Shown: piece by piece, positions 43,544 to 52,600 of the stretch | Numbering within the stretch: the first letter of the stretch is position 1 | Layout: every line of letters starts with the position of its first letter | NCBI GenBank assembly: GCA_036520835.1 | Contig: DATDIX010000089.1 | Span: forward strand, 3,404-67,403 | Direction: 5' to 3' | Source of the DNA: VBAT01 sp036520835 | GTDB taxonomy: Bacteria > Bacteroidota > Bacteroidia > Chitinophagales > Chitinophagaceae | Length of the DNA stretch: 64,000 nt | Position numbers and translations under genes: made by a program | The notes under the pieces: generated by a model | Seen by the model: only the letters and a program-made list of their open reading frames with translations | Databases searched by the model: none | Told to the model about the DNA's origin: nothing

Positions 43544-43574
43544 CAAAAATAGGCCGGTAAGGCTTTCTGTCAAA
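43544..43574 (-). promoter_or_regulatory. Consensus promoter of the asd leader
   Basis: On the minus strand TTTG (43574-43571), exactly 19 bases, TATTTTTG (43551-43544): a full match to the Bacteroidota primary-sigma consensus. Transcription should start near 43538, just before the leader-peptide start codon at 43535. Confidence 0.85.
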
Positions 43575-43640
43575 ATATTCATTCATAAATTTATTTATCA
43601 GGTGCTTTTACATTACAACCGTTAGTTTAACTTAGTAGTA

Positions 43641-45350
43641 ATGAAACCTTATCTGCTACTGCTCCTTATCATTTCAATGCCTGCCTGTCTCCATGCGCAA
43701 AACAGGTATGATGTCGTGATAGATGAGCTGATGGCTGACCCTACCCCGCAGATCGGGCTTCCAAACAATGAATGGATTGAACTAAAGAACACAACAGCTT
43801 CTCCTATCAATTTACAAAACTGGCGGATCGGTGATGCTACCGGCCAAAGCGGGCCAATGCCTAATTTCATTTTACAACCGGATAGTTTTGTTATTGTATG
43901 CACCGGTAGTGCTGTTGCTGCTATGTCAGCATTTGGCACAACTATTTCTGTCACCAGTTTCCCTTCTTTGGACAATGATGGCGACCAATTGTTTTTAAAA
44001 GCTGCCAATGGATTGATCATTCATGCCATCAGTTATACTTTATCGTGGTACCAGAATGAAGTAAAGAAAGACGGGGGCTGGACATTGGAAATGATCGATA
44101 CAAAAAGTCCCTGTGCAGGGATCAGTAACTGGAAAGCAGGTATCAATACAAGCGGTGGTACACCCGGAAAGAAGAATTCTGTTGATGCAGTTAATAATGA
44201 CCAGGTCGCCCCGCAATTGAAAAGAGCATACACGACAGATAATACTACTATTGTCCTTGTTTTCGACGAACCGGTGGATAGTTTAAAAGGCGCAACGATC
44301 ACCAACTATACTATTGATGGCGGATTAACGATCGTCAGCGCCATCACGCTGGCCCCGCTTTTTAATACGGTTCAATTAAAAACAAGCAGTCCCCTGGCAG
44401 CCAATACGGTTTATACTATTACAGCAAACAATGTAACTGACTGTAAGAACAATGCGATAAGTACAGCCAATAAAGCAAGGGTGGGTTTATCAGTTGACGC
44501 AGCCACAGGCGAATGGATCATAAATGAGATCCTGTTCAATCCCAAACCAAATGCTAATGATTATGTCGAGTTTTATAATAACAGTAATAAAATATTCGAT
44601 GCGGCTAAACTTTATATCGCCAACCGGAATAGCACCGGCGTTATCAGTTCAGTAAAAGTATTAAGCACTGTACCCTGTTATATTTTTCCGGGAGAGTATA
44701 TTGTTATAACAGAAGATGCGGACAATCTTGCTTTAAATTACCTGGTGAAAAATCCCGATAACGTTTTGGTTGTTTCATCGCCGCCTTCTTTTCCTGATGA
44801 TGAGGGAACAGTGGTGACATTAAATTTCCAGGGAGCGGTAGTGGATGAAGTAAAGTATAAAGATGACTGGCATTTTAAATTGATAGATAATGATGAGGGA
44901 GTAGCCCTGGAAAGAATTGATCCTGCAGGCATCTCGCAGGATGAAACAAACTGGCATAGCGCCGCCTCCACCGTTGGGTACGGAACACCTACTTACAAAA
45001 ACTCTCAATACAAACAGCCTCCGGGTATTTCCGCCACCATAGAGGTATTACCAAAAGTCTTTTCCCCGGACAATGACGGCTTTGATGATATTGCCACTAT
45101 CCAATATAAAATTGATGCGCCCGGCTATGTGGCCAATATCACCATCTTCGATGCAGCAGGCAGGCCGGTAAGAAGCCTGGTACGAAATGGCACCATGGCA
45201 TTAACCGGCTATTGGAACTGGGACGGTCTGGATGATAAAGGAAGTAAATTGCCCGTTGGCACTTATATCCTCTTTACAGAAATATTCAACCTGCAGGGAA
45301 AGAAGGACAAGTTTAAAAATATCGTGGTGCTGGCGAGGAAACTGAATTAA
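43641..45350 (+). CDS. Secreted protein with two lamin-tail domains
   Basis: A 569-residue protein with a signal peptide (about 1-19). The first lamin-tail (LTD) domain (about 24-150, VIDELMADPTPQIGLPNNEWIEL) is followed by an Ig-like Big_5-type domain (about 190-285, LVFDEPVDSLKGATITNY), a second LTD (about 290-440, IINEILFNPKPNANDYVEFYN), and a C-terminal domain (about 470-565) with FSPDNDGFDDIATIQYKI and GYWNWDGLDDKGSKLPVGTYIL, like gliding-motility or FlgD-type C-terminal domains in T9SS proteins. It is a surface or secreted adhesion-type protein of unknown role. It has a strong terminator behind it. Confidence 0.85.
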   Translation: MKPYLLLLLIISMPACLHAQNRYDVVIDELMADPTPQIGLPNNEWIELKNTTASPINLQNWRIGDATGQSGPMPNFILQPDSFVIVCTGSAVAAMSAFGTTISVTSFPSLDNDGDQLFLKAANGLIIHAISYTLSWYQNEVKKDGGWTLEMIDTKSPCAGISNWKAGINTSGGTPGKKNSVDAVNNDQVAPQLKRAYTTDNTTIVLVFDEPVDSLKGATITNYTIDGGLTIVSAITLAPLFNTVQLKTSSPLAANTVYTITANNVTDCKNNAISTANKARVGLSVDAATGEWIINEILFNPKPNANDYVEFYNNSNKIFDAAKLYIANRNSTGVISSVKVLSTVPCYIFPGEYIVITEDADNLALNYLVKNPDNVLVVSSPPSFPDDEGTVVTLNFQGAVVDEVKYKDDWHFKLIDNDEGVALERIDPAGISQDETNWHSAASTVGYGTPTYKNSQYKQPPGISATIEVLPKVFSPDNDGFDDIATIQYKIDAPGYVANITIFDAAGRPVRSLVRNGTMALTGYWNWDGLDDKGSKLPVGTYILFTEIFNLQGKKDKFKNIVVLARKLN

Positions 45351-45352
45351 AA

Positions 45353-45378
45353 AAGTCTCTTCAAATTTGAAGAGACTT
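45353..45378. terminator. Bidirectional terminator between the LTD and PfkB genes
   Basis: AAGTCTCTTC and GAAGAGACTT flank AAATTT; the whole 26 bases are a perfect palindrome, with an A-run (TTAAAAAAG) on the left. It ends both convergent genes. Confidence 0.8.
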
Positions 45379-45416
45379 CATGCCATATTAATAAATTGAA
45401 TTTTATTACCCCTTGA

Positions 45417-46340
45417 TCACACCAACTCTATTTCAAAATTCACCAGTTCCTTAAACTGTTCCAGCCTCCTGTCAATATCTTCTTTGGTAATTTCTTTCAA
45501 TCGTGTGGGACCAAATTTTTCCACGCAATAGCTGGCCATGGCAGATCCTACGATGATGGCCCGTTTCATATTATCAAAAGTAATGTCGCCTGTTTTTGCC
45601 AGGTGTCCCATAAAGCCCCCGGCAAAGGTGTCACCTGCACCGGTAGGATCAAACACTTCTTCTAATGGCAATGCCGGTGCAAAGAATACACTGTCGCCAT
45701 GAAACAACAAAGCCCCGTGTTCTCCTTTCTTAATGACCAGGTATTTCGGACCCATTGTCAAAATTGTTTTAGCTGCTTTCACCAAGGAGAATTGCCCGGT
45801 CAGTTGCCTGGCTTCGGCATCATTCACCATCAGCAGATCCACCTGTTTCAATACTTCATTCAGATCATCCAGGGCTATTTCCATCCAGAAATTCATGGTA
45901 TCCATGGCGATCAGCTTTGGCCTGCTTTTCATTTGTTTTATCACACTCATCTGTGTAGCCGGCGCCAGGTTTCCCAGCATTAAAAACTCAGCTCCCTGGT
46001 AGCTGGCCGGAACTTTCGGTTTAAAATCAGCGAGCACATTAAGGTCAGTGACCAGCGTATCACGGCTGTTCATATCCTCGTGGTAGCGGCCGCTCCAGAA
46101 AAACGATTTTTTATCCGGCACTATTTCAACGCCGTCCAACTGTACACCTCTGCTTTTTAGTTCATTCATTTCTTCCTGGGGAAAATCATAGCCTACGATA
46201 GATATCTGCTGAACAGGTTTTACAAAATTGGCCGCTGCATAAGCTGCATAGGTAGCGGCTCCGCCAACAATTTTGTCTGTTTTTCCAAATGGAGTTTCAA
46301 TTGCATCAAAAGCCATACTGCCTACAATGATCAGGGACAT
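45417..46340 (-). CDS. PfkB-family carbohydrate or nucleoside kinase
   Basis: A 307-residue ribokinase-superfamily kinase. Evidence: LIIVGSMAFDAIETPFGKTDKIVGGAATYAA at the N terminus (as residues 2-32), a middle LLMVNDAEARQLTG, the anion-hole motif DPTGAGDTFAGGFMGHL with the catalytic Asp, and TKEDIDRRL at the end. The N-terminal form is nearer to adenosine- or ribokinase-like Bacteroidota kinases than to the fructokinase-like gene at 15445. The substrate is unresolved. It is convergent with the LTD gene and divergent from TetR. Confidence 0.88.
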   Translation of the reverse strand: MSLIIVGSMAFDAIETPFGKTDKIVGGAATYAAYAAANFVKPVQQISIVGYDFPQEEMNELKSRGVQLDGVEIVPDKKSFFWSGRYHEDMNSRDTLVTDLNVLADFKPKVPASYQGAEFLMLGNLAPATQMSVIKQMKSRPKLIAMDTMNFWMEIALDDLNEVLKQVDLLMVNDAEARQLTGQFSLVKAAKTILTMGPKYLVIKKGEHGALLFHGDSVFFAPALPLEEVFDPTGAGDTFAGGFMGHLAKTGDITFDNMKRAIIVGSAMASYCVEKFGPTRLKEITKEDIDRRLEQFKELVNFEIELV

Positions 46341-46491
46341 GTGCGGGGGTTATGTATTAAAAAATAATTTTCAGCGGGCAATATTACAGCAATTAATGGA
46401 ATTAGGGGGCGGGAATTTGGAACCAGCGCTGCCTGCTATTAGTCATTGCCCCTGCTTTTAATTACCGATTCTTCATTAACTTCAAGTCACT

Positions 46492-46499
46492 TATCTTTG
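46492..46499 (+). promoter_or_regulatory. -7 element of the TetR gene, giving a leaderless message
   Basis: TATCTTTG is an exact TAnnTTTG match that ends only 4 bases before the ATG at 46504. Transcription would begin at or next to the start codon. The -33 position has only a weak TTC. Confidence 0.55.
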
Positions 46500-46503
46500 A
46501 CGC

Positions 46504-47094
46504 ATGGCTAAGGCCCAACGAAAAAAAGCTTCCAAGAAAGAACTTATTGTTCAGAAAGCTGCTTGCATGTTCCGGGAAAAAGGGTTTCCCGCTACTTCTA
46601 TGCGTGATCTCGCAGAAAGCGTAGGTATTGAAGCAGCCAGTTTATATAATCATATTCAGTCCAAGTCGGAGATCCTGCAGGAGATCATCTTTCGTATATC
46701 AGAAGATTGCAACAAGCACCTGGAAGAACTTGATAATGCCGGGTTGTCCAACCTGCAAAAAATTGATTCTGTTATCCGCTTTCATATACAAATGATGCTT
46801 CACCGGTTCGAGGATTACCATGTCATGATCAATGAATGGATACACCTCGAAGCACAGCCCCTTTCAGATTTTATACTCCAGCGGCGTAATTATGTGCAGC
46901 GGCTCGAAAGTTTCATCAGCGGTGGGATTGCAGCCAAAGAAATAAAACCTATTCTTCCTTACGTGGCTGTATTGACCATTTTATCAGCCGTTCGCGGATT
47001 AGAGTTCTGGCACCGCAGTCAAAAAAGCTATACTCCTGAAGAGTTAGAAGAAAATATGGTAGCCTACCTGATCGGTGGATTGAAACGGGTTTAA
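46504..47094 (+). CDS. TetR/AcrR-family transcriptional regulator
   Basis: A 196-residue repressor with the TetR helix-turn-helix at residues about 10-55 (AACMFREKGFPATSMRDLAESVGIEAASLYNHIQSKSEIL as a range) and a helical ligand domain that ends in LSAVRGLEFWHRSQ. It stands 120 bases upstream of a PaaE-like reductase on the same strand. In Bacteroidota, TetR proteins of this type lie next to phenylacetate catabolism genes, so control of that pathway is a reasonable inference. The message may be leaderless. Confidence 0.92.
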   Translation: MAKAQRKKASKKELIVQKAACMFREKGFPATSMRDLAESVGIEAASLYNHIQSKSEILQEIIFRISEDCNKHLEELDNAGLSNLQKIDSVIRFHIQMMLHRFEDYHVMINEWIHLEAQPLSDFILQRRNYVQRLESFISGGIAAKEIKPILPYVAVLTILSAVRGLEFWHRSQKSYTPEELEENMVAYLIGGLKRV

Positions 47095-47214
47095 ACCTTG
47101 TGCCCTCCTGACATTTATCTCTTCTTCTTAAGAATACCTCCAATAGCTACCGGGGAGAATAAGATTTCATATCCAAAAAGCATGTTATTTTGCATACTTC
47201 ATTAACGATTAAAA

Positions 47215-48297
47215 ATGTCTATCCATTTTCATAAGCTTACCATCAAAGAAGTCAGTAAAGAAACCAACGATTGCGTTTCTGTCCTTTTCGATATTCCTGA
47301 AGACCTGAAAAACGCATTCCGGTTCAAACAGGGACAGAGCCTGACCATGAGAAGCACGATAAACGGGGAAGAAGTAAGACGTACCTACTCCATCTGCAGT
47401 ACCCCTTTTGAAAATAAATGGAGGGTCGCTATCAAAAAAGTAGAGGGTGGTTTATTTTCTTCCTTTGCCAATGACCGGTTGAAAAAAGGGGACACACTGG
47501 AAGTAATGCCGCCGGTTGGAAAATTCTATGTGGAATTAGACCCTGCAAATAAAAAAAACTATCTCGCTATTGCTGCGGGCAGCGGTATTACGCCTGTTCT
47601 TTCCATTATTAAAACGACATTGCAAACAGAACCCGCAAGTTCTTTTACACTGGTCTATGGCAACCGGAGCCGTTCTTCCATCATTTTTTTTGAAGAACTG
47701 GAAGCCCTAAAGAATATATACCTGCAACGTTTTAATTTCATCAGCATCCTCAGCCGGGAAAGAACAGATGCCCTTATCCACTTTGGAAGAATAAATAAGG
47801 AAAAACTCAATGAGCTTTCCAGGCTGATCGATTATTCGTTAATAGATGAAACATTCCTCTGCGGGCCGGAAGAAATGATCTTTGCTGCCAAAAATTTTTT
47901 GGAAGCCAAAGGAATAAATAAAAAGAAAATTCATTTTGAACTGTTCACCACTTCTCCCGGCACTAAACCAGTAACCGGTAACCAGCAACCGGTAACAAAA
48001 GATACTGGACCTAAAAGCCTGATCACCGTCAAACTCGACGGAAGAAGTTTTGATTTTGATCTTTCTCTCACCAGCGAAACAACTTTATTAGACGCCGCAT
48101 TAAAGCAAGGCGCCGATCTGCCTTATGCCTGTAAAGGGGGTATGTGCTGCACCTGCAAAGCCAAACTGGTAGAAGGCGAAGTGGCCATGGATGTTCATTG
48201 GGGACTGGAAGAAGAAGAGGTGGAACAGGGATATATTCTTACCTGCCAGTCACATCCTAAAACTGAAAAAGTAGTAGTTGATTTTGATATAAAATAA
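47215..48297 (+). CDS. paaE: PaaE-like phenylacetyl-CoA epoxidase reductase
   Basis: A 360-residue iron-sulfur flavoprotein that passes electrons from NADPH to the oxygenase of phenylacetate breakdown. Order: FAD domain (about 1-105, RRTYSICSTP), NAD(P) domain (about 110-235, AIAAGSGITPVLSIIK, ETFLCGPEEMI), linker (about 248-268) and a C-terminal plant-type 2Fe-2S ferredoxin with CKGGMCCTCKAKL and a fourth Cys in ILTCQSH. The linker PVTGNQQPVT is coded by a tandem DNA repeat. No paaABCD is seen in the window, so a general reductase for another oxygenase remains possible. Confidence 0.88.
   Translation: MSIHFHKLTIKEVSKETNDCVSVLFDIPEDLKNAFRFKQGQSLTMRSTINGEEVRRTYSICSTPFENKWRVAIKKVEGGLFSSFANDRLKKGDTLEVMPPVGKFYVELDPANKKNYLAIAAGSGITPVLSIIKTTLQTEPASSFTLVYGNRSRSSIIFFEELEALKNIYLQRFNFISILSRERTDALIHFGRINKEKLNELSRLIDYSLIDETFLCGPEEMIFAAKNFLEAKGINKKKIHFELFTTSPGTKPVTGNQQPVTKDTGPKSLITVKLDGRSFDFDLSLTSETTLLDAALKQGADLPYACKGGMCCTCKAKLVEGEVAMDVHWGLEEEEVEQGYILTCQSHPKTEKVVVDFDIK
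47968..47995 (+). repeat. Tandem 14-base repeat in the paaE linker
   Basis: CCAGTAACCGGTAA is followed at once by CCAGCAACCGGTAA, one mismatch in 14 bases. It lies exactly in the linker between the reductase and ferredoxin domains. Since 14 is not a multiple of three, the two copies are read in different frames. Confidence 0.75.
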
Positions 48298-48385
48298 ATT
48301 TTCCCGCCAGGTAAATGAATCGTTCAACCGTGTAACAAATTCACAGCAGGATCACTGAAAGGCCTATGCTGATCATTGTTTCCAT

Positions 48386-49213
48386 TTATTGAGTACGCTT
48401 TACACGGCTCTTCAGTATTTCAAAAAGCAGTTCCGGTTCATTGGTAGTAATAAAATCAAATCCCTGATCCAGCAACCAGTTCATTCCTTCTGCATCATTC
48501 ACTGTCCAGGCATTGAGTTGAATTTTATTCTTTTTAGCCGTCCCGATCCAATCCGGGTTCTTTTTAAAAACAGAAAAATGATAATCGGCCCCGTTGATTC
48601 TATCCTTCTTTAATTCTTCGGGTGACTTGTCTCCATTCAGGTATTGTGCCGGCGCCCTGGGTTCGGTCTCAATGATCCGTTTCAGTATATCATAGTCAAA
48701 ACTGATGTAAACGGTCATTGCATCCGCATGCAATTCTTTTACCAGTTTTACCGACCTGTCAGCAATAAGCTTTCCTCTTTCTTTGCTGATGCCTGATGGC
48801 TTGATCTCTAATACCAGTCTTGTCTGGGTATTATTCGCCATTCCCGACAGCAAATATTCCCGAAGTGTAGGCAGTTTTTCACCATTTGAAAGTTTGTACA
48901 GGACCAACTCGGCATAGTTTGTTCTTTCAATTTCCAGTTTATTATAATGAGGATCGTGATTAATAATTAATGAATCATCCGCAGTCATCCTTACATCAAA
49001 TTCAGAACCAGTACAGTTTAGCCGGATAGCTTCTTTTAAAGCAGCAATGGAATTTTCAGGAAGGCCATTCTTCTTGAATGCGCCACGGTGAGCTATAACA
49101 GGATTAGCAGCAAATTTTACTGCCCCCGTATTCTTTTGTGTAGCTGTGCAGGCAGTGGCAAGTATAACAATGGTAAGAAAGAGATAGATCTTAACAGTAC
49201 GTTTTAGGCTCAT
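48386..49213 (-). CDS. Glycerophosphodiester phosphodiesterase (lipoprotein)
   Basis: A 275-residue lipoprotein (lipobox ATAC, Cys22) of the GDPD family, splitting glycerophosphodiesters to glycerol 3-phosphate and an alcohol. Catalytic residues are seen in VIAHRGAFK, GLPENSIAAL, EFDVRMTADDSLIINHDP and LVLEIKP, with the TIM-barrel end LNAWTVNDAEGMNWLLDQGFDFITTNEPE. It is the last gene of the run behind the PUL 2 sigma/susCD block, 32 bases after the esterase. A role in removing phosphoglycerol groups from the imported glycan is an inference. Confidence 0.92.
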   Translation of the reverse strand: MSLKRTVKIYLFLTIVILATACTATQKNTGAVKFAANPVIAHRGAFKKNGLPENSIAALKEAIRLNCTGSEFDVRMTADDSLIINHDPHYNKLEIERTNYAELVLYKLSNGEKLPTLREYLLSGMANNTQTRLVLEIKPSGISKERGKLIADRSVKLVKELHADAMTVYISFDYDILKRIIETEPRAPAQYLNGDKSPEELKKDRINGADYHFSVFKKNPDWIGTAKKNKIQLNAWTVNDAEGMNWLLDQGFDFITTNEPELLFEILKSRVKRTQ

Positions 49214-49245
49214 ATCAGCAGTTTTATTATCAGCCGCAGGCGCTG

Positions 49246-50034
49246 TTATTTATGTTGCGCAAACAGCCAATCGAGCAATCCCGGTTCTGCAAAAGCCGGA
49301 TCCCAGCTATTGTGATTGGCTGCGGGGTATAAAGTGAACTTCACAGAAGCTTTTGCTTTTTTCAATGCTTCCACCATTTTCTCTGAGTATTCCGGCAATA
49401 CCAGGTCATCTTTTGCTCCATGAAACACCCACCATTTTGTGTTGATCAATTGAGGGGCTGTGGCAGGATGGGCCCCGCCGCAAATTGCTATCGCCGACGC
49501 AAAAACACCCGGCTTTCTTCTTACTATTTCAAATACACCCATCCCGCCCATTGACAAACCCATCACATATACCTGTTCTTTCTGAACAGGGTATCTTTTA
49601 AAAAGATTATCCAGCAGCGCCAGCACTAATTTCATGGCTGAAGAAGGTTCCCCTTCTTCAACAAAATAAAAAGTCCTTTTGCTGTTTTTACTTTCCGTCA
49701 TCACCGTTTGCGCATTGCTCCAGTAGCTTTTTGGCGAACATTGCGGAAATACCACAATGGCCGGATATTTTTTCCTGGTGCTGTCATTCAAAAAAAGTTT
49801 AGCCCCGTGTGTCAACTGCTTTTCATTATCCGTACCGCTTTCCCCACGCCCATGCAGAAATAATACAAGCGAATATTTTTTAGCCGGGTCATAGTTTTCG
49901 GGAAACAATATCCTGTACGGCAAGGTGTCGCCATTCTGAATAAACCAATGTTTTTCATACAGGCTGTGATCCTGCGCTTGCAGCGAAGCCCCCTTTAAAG
50001 TGATGAACAGGCCCAACAATAAAAACTGTTTCAT
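49246..50034 (-). CDS. Secreted alpha/beta-hydrolase esterase
   Basis: A 262-residue alpha/beta hydrolase with a signal peptide (about 1-20). The nucleophile is Ser161 in MGLSMGGMG; the oxyanion region is FLHGRGESG; the acid and base are near KDDLVLPEYSE and AANHNSWDPAF. The family includes polysaccharide-acting and feruloyl/phospholipase-type esterases. The gap to the sulfatase is 10 bases. The ester group removed is not known. Confidence 0.88.
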   Translation of the reverse strand: MKQFLLLGLFITLKGASLQAQDHSLYEKHWFIQNGDTLPYRILFPENYDPAKKYSLVLFLHGRGESGTDNEKQLTHGAKLFLNDSTRKKYPAIVVFPQCSPKSYWSNAQTVMTESKNSKRTFYFVEEGEPSSAMKLVLALLDNLFKRYPVQKEQVYVMGLSMGGMGVFEIVRRKPGVFASAIAICGGAHPATAPQLINTKWWVFHGAKDDLVLPEYSEKMVEALKKAKASVKFTLYPAANHNSWDPAFAEPGLLDWLFAQHK

Positions 50035-50044
50035 AGCTTATAAC

Positions 50045-51532
50045 TTAATAAGTGCCCCTGTATAAATTATCACCCCGGTTATTGATCGTTTTCTTCAGCG
50101 GTATCTGTAGGCCGTTCGTTTCCTTTAACCAGTTGAACAATTCATCTTTCAACTGCAACCCGATCTTACGGTATGCTGTATCACGGACCAGGTTGTTCAT
50201 CTCGTAAGGGTCATTTTGCAGGTCGAACAATTCATTGATATCCCAGACACCGTTATAATAAATATACTTATACCGGTCCGACCTTACCGCAAACGTAGTT
50301 GGAGTTTGAGGAAATGATGCCTCCCAGTAATATTCATAAAACACTTTATCCCTTTTCCATCCGGCTGAATTTCCTTTTAACAGGCTGGTAAATGAATACC
50401 CCTGCATCGGTGCAGGTTTTGCAATTCCCGCCAGTTCAAGAAATGTTGGCGCCAAATCCACATTCATCACCACCTGTTCTACTACCGAATTCGGTTTTAT
50501 CATACCAGGCGCCCAAACCAATAAGGGCACCCGCATAGATTCTTCATAAGCATGCCGTTTATCAATCAACCCGTGTTCTCCAAAAGAAAATCCATTATCT
50601 CCCATATAAACGATCATGGTGTTATCGGCCAACCCGTTTTCTTTCACCCAGTTCATTACCCTCTCTATGCTTTCATCTACTGCCTGCAATGTTTCAAGAT
50701 ATAAATGATAGAACTCATCAAAAGGTATTTGCCCGTGATACATATAATCAACACCATGCCAGCTATACCGTTGGTTCCTTACCCACTGCGGAATATCGCG
50801 GTAATTCACCTTTGTTTTCGGCGGTGTAACAATTCCAAAGGTTTTACTGCTGTCCGTTGCCGTTAAATACATGGAAGGCGGACAAACTACCGGTATGTCT
50901 TTATATTTTCCCTGGTGTCTTTTGGCCGGTTGAAATTCTGCATGAACCCCTTTATGTGATAAATAAAGAAAGAATGGCCTTTGTATATTTCTTTTTTTCA
51001 TCCAGTCAATAGCGTGATCTGTCAGCAGGTCTGTGGTATAACTTCCTTCCGGTTGCTGTATTCTTTGACCATTAATATTGAAGATTGGATTATTGTAAAC
51101 TCCCTGCCCGCGGAAACTAAGCCAGTAATCAAACCCGGGCTGTGGTGCATCATCTGAATTGCCCATATGCCATTTACCCATGAAAGCGGTTTGGTAGCCA
51201 TTTTGCTGCATGTATTGGGGAAAGAACTTCAGGTTGGCCGGTAGCGGCGCATCATTATCAACCACGGTATGTGTATGCGCATACTGACCGGTAAGAATGG
51301 AAGCCCTGCTGGGTGAGCATAAAGCTGTAGAAACAAATGCATTTTTAATATGCGCCCCTTCTTTAGCCATTTTATCCATGCCGGGTGTTTGCAGGCCCTG
51401 TATCTTATTCATAAAACCCATCGCATCATAGCGGTGATCATCAGCCAGGATGAAAATGATATTCATGGGCTTTTGCTGCGCAATGGTAACTGTCGCAACT
51501 AACATGAATAATACTAATATAAATGCTCTCAT
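50045..51532 (-). CDS. Sulfatase-family hydrolase (alkaline phosphatase superfamily)
   Basis: A 495-residue exported protein (signal peptide about 1-19) with the sulfatase core: metal-binding FILADDHRYD, the formylglycine signature CSPSRASILTG (Cys72), GKWHMG, and a second metal site MGDNGFSFGEHG. The C-terminal subdomain ends PYEMNNLVRDTAYR...LFNWLKETNGLQIPL. Conservation of Cys72 and the SPSR core points to true sulfatase maturation. It needs a formylglycine-generating enzyme, which is not in this window. The product may desulfate or, less likely, act on phosphodiesters. Confidence 0.93.
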   Translation of the reverse strand: MRAFILVLFMLVATVTIAQQKPMNIIFILADDHRYDAMGFMNKIQGLQTPGMDKMAKEGAHIKNAFVSTALCSPSRASILTGQYAHTHTVVDNDAPLPANLKFFPQYMQQNGYQTAFMGKWHMGNSDDAPQPGFDYWLSFRGQGVYNNPIFNINGQRIQQPEGSYTTDLLTDHAIDWMKKRNIQRPFFLYLSHKGVHAEFQPAKRHQGKYKDIPVVCPPSMYLTATDSSKTFGIVTPPKTKVNYRDIPQWVRNQRYSWHGVDYMYHGQIPFDEFYHLYLETLQAVDESIERVMNWVKENGLADNTMIVYMGDNGFSFGEHGLIDKRHAYEESMRVPLLVWAPGMIKPNSVVEQVVMNVDLAPTFLELAGIAKPAPMQGYSFTSLLKGNSAGWKRDKVFYEYYWEASFPQTPTTFAVRSDRYKYIYYNGVWDINELFDLQNDPYEMNNLVRDTAYRKIGLQLKDELFNWLKETNGLQIPLKKTINNRGDNLYRGTY

Positions 51533-51601
51533 GCAATTATTTTGAATGCCGGCTAGTCATGTATTGTTACCCGTATACTTTTGAAGTTATTTTACCGGTT
51601 G

Positions 51602-52594
51602 TTATTTAGCTACCGGTTCAAAAAGTACATTCCTGATAATAAAGTTGTGCTGCGGATCATCCATGTACTGGTTAATATACGGGGACCAGGTGGACACTTT
51701 AATAGTTTTCTTTTTAAAATCCATATCCAGTATCCGCAGCCAGCCATTGCCTCCTTTCACCGACCCTTTTACTCCTTCCTGGTAATTGGCCAGCATCTGG
51801 TAAACAGGATAGCCGGCATTATTAATACTTATCAATGTACCAACCCCTGTATTCAATATATGTCCTGAAAAAACAAATCTTGTGTTTGGATGAGCCTTCA
51901 CCAGTTTTTGCCATATCTGTTCACCATCGTTGACAGATGAATCGCCTTTGTCCTTACCCACTCCATATGCCTGTGGACGCCAGTTGTCGCCGGGTCCCTG
52001 CCTTGTACTATCCGAATACATATAGCTATGTGTGTTGATAATAACAGAATGACCGGGATATTTTTCAATGATCCGGTTAGCCCAATCAAGTATACTATTG
52101 CGTGGGCCAAACTCCAGCGTCAGTACCAGCCAGTTGATCTTGCCTGTTTTAAAGAGATACCAGGCATTGTCCAGTTTCCCTTCTTCTGCCACTCCGCCAA
52201 AACCGGGCAATACAGACATTTCTGCAAAAGGAAAATAGGAATTGAATAATGCTGAATTGCGGGTGTCTGCAAATTTTCCATCAGCACTGCCCATATCATG
52301 ATTGCCGGCCGCTAACACATATGGCACTTTTTTATTCAGCCTGGTAAAAGCATGCTGAATGACCAGCCATTCCTTGTGATTATTATTTTGTGTAAGGTCA
52401 CCCTGTTGTAATACAAAATCAATTTGTCCTGCATTATTGACTATCCAGCTTATTTGTGAATCGAGTACTTCCGGGTATTTTTCTGCATATGTTTGCGTAT
52501 CGGGTAATAATACAATACGGGCCTGGTGCATCTTCGGAGAGCAGGATAAAAAAAACAATACTGCCACCACCGGGATAATACTGATTGCTTTCAT
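51602..52594 (-). CDS. Calcineurin-like metallophosphoesterase lipoprotein
   Basis: A 330-residue lipoprotein (lipobox LSC near residue 18). It carries the dimetal signature in order: LLPDTQTY, QQGDLTQNN, LAAGNHDMG, NTHSYMY and FSGHILN. It acts on a phosphomonoester or phosphodiester. It starts 6 bases after the stop codon of the GH144-type gene, so the two are translated from one message. Confidence 0.92.
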   Translation of the reverse strand: MKAISIIPVVAVLFFLSCSPKMHQARIVLLPDTQTYAEKYPEVLDSQISWIVNNAGQIDFVLQQGDLTQNNNHKEWLVIQHAFTRLNKKVPYVLAAGNHDMGSADGKFADTRNSALFNSYFPFAEMSVLPGFGGVAEEGKLDNAWYLFKTGKINWLVLTLEFGPRNSILDWANRIIEKYPGHSVIINTHSYMYSDSTRQGPGDNWRPQAYGVGKDKGDSSVNDGEQIWQKLVKAHPNTRFVFSGHILNTGVGTLISINNAGYPVYQMLANYQEGVKGSVKGGNGWLRILDMDFKKKTIKVSTWSPYINQYMDDPQHNFIIRNVLFEPVAK

Positions 52595-52600
52595 GGGTGG

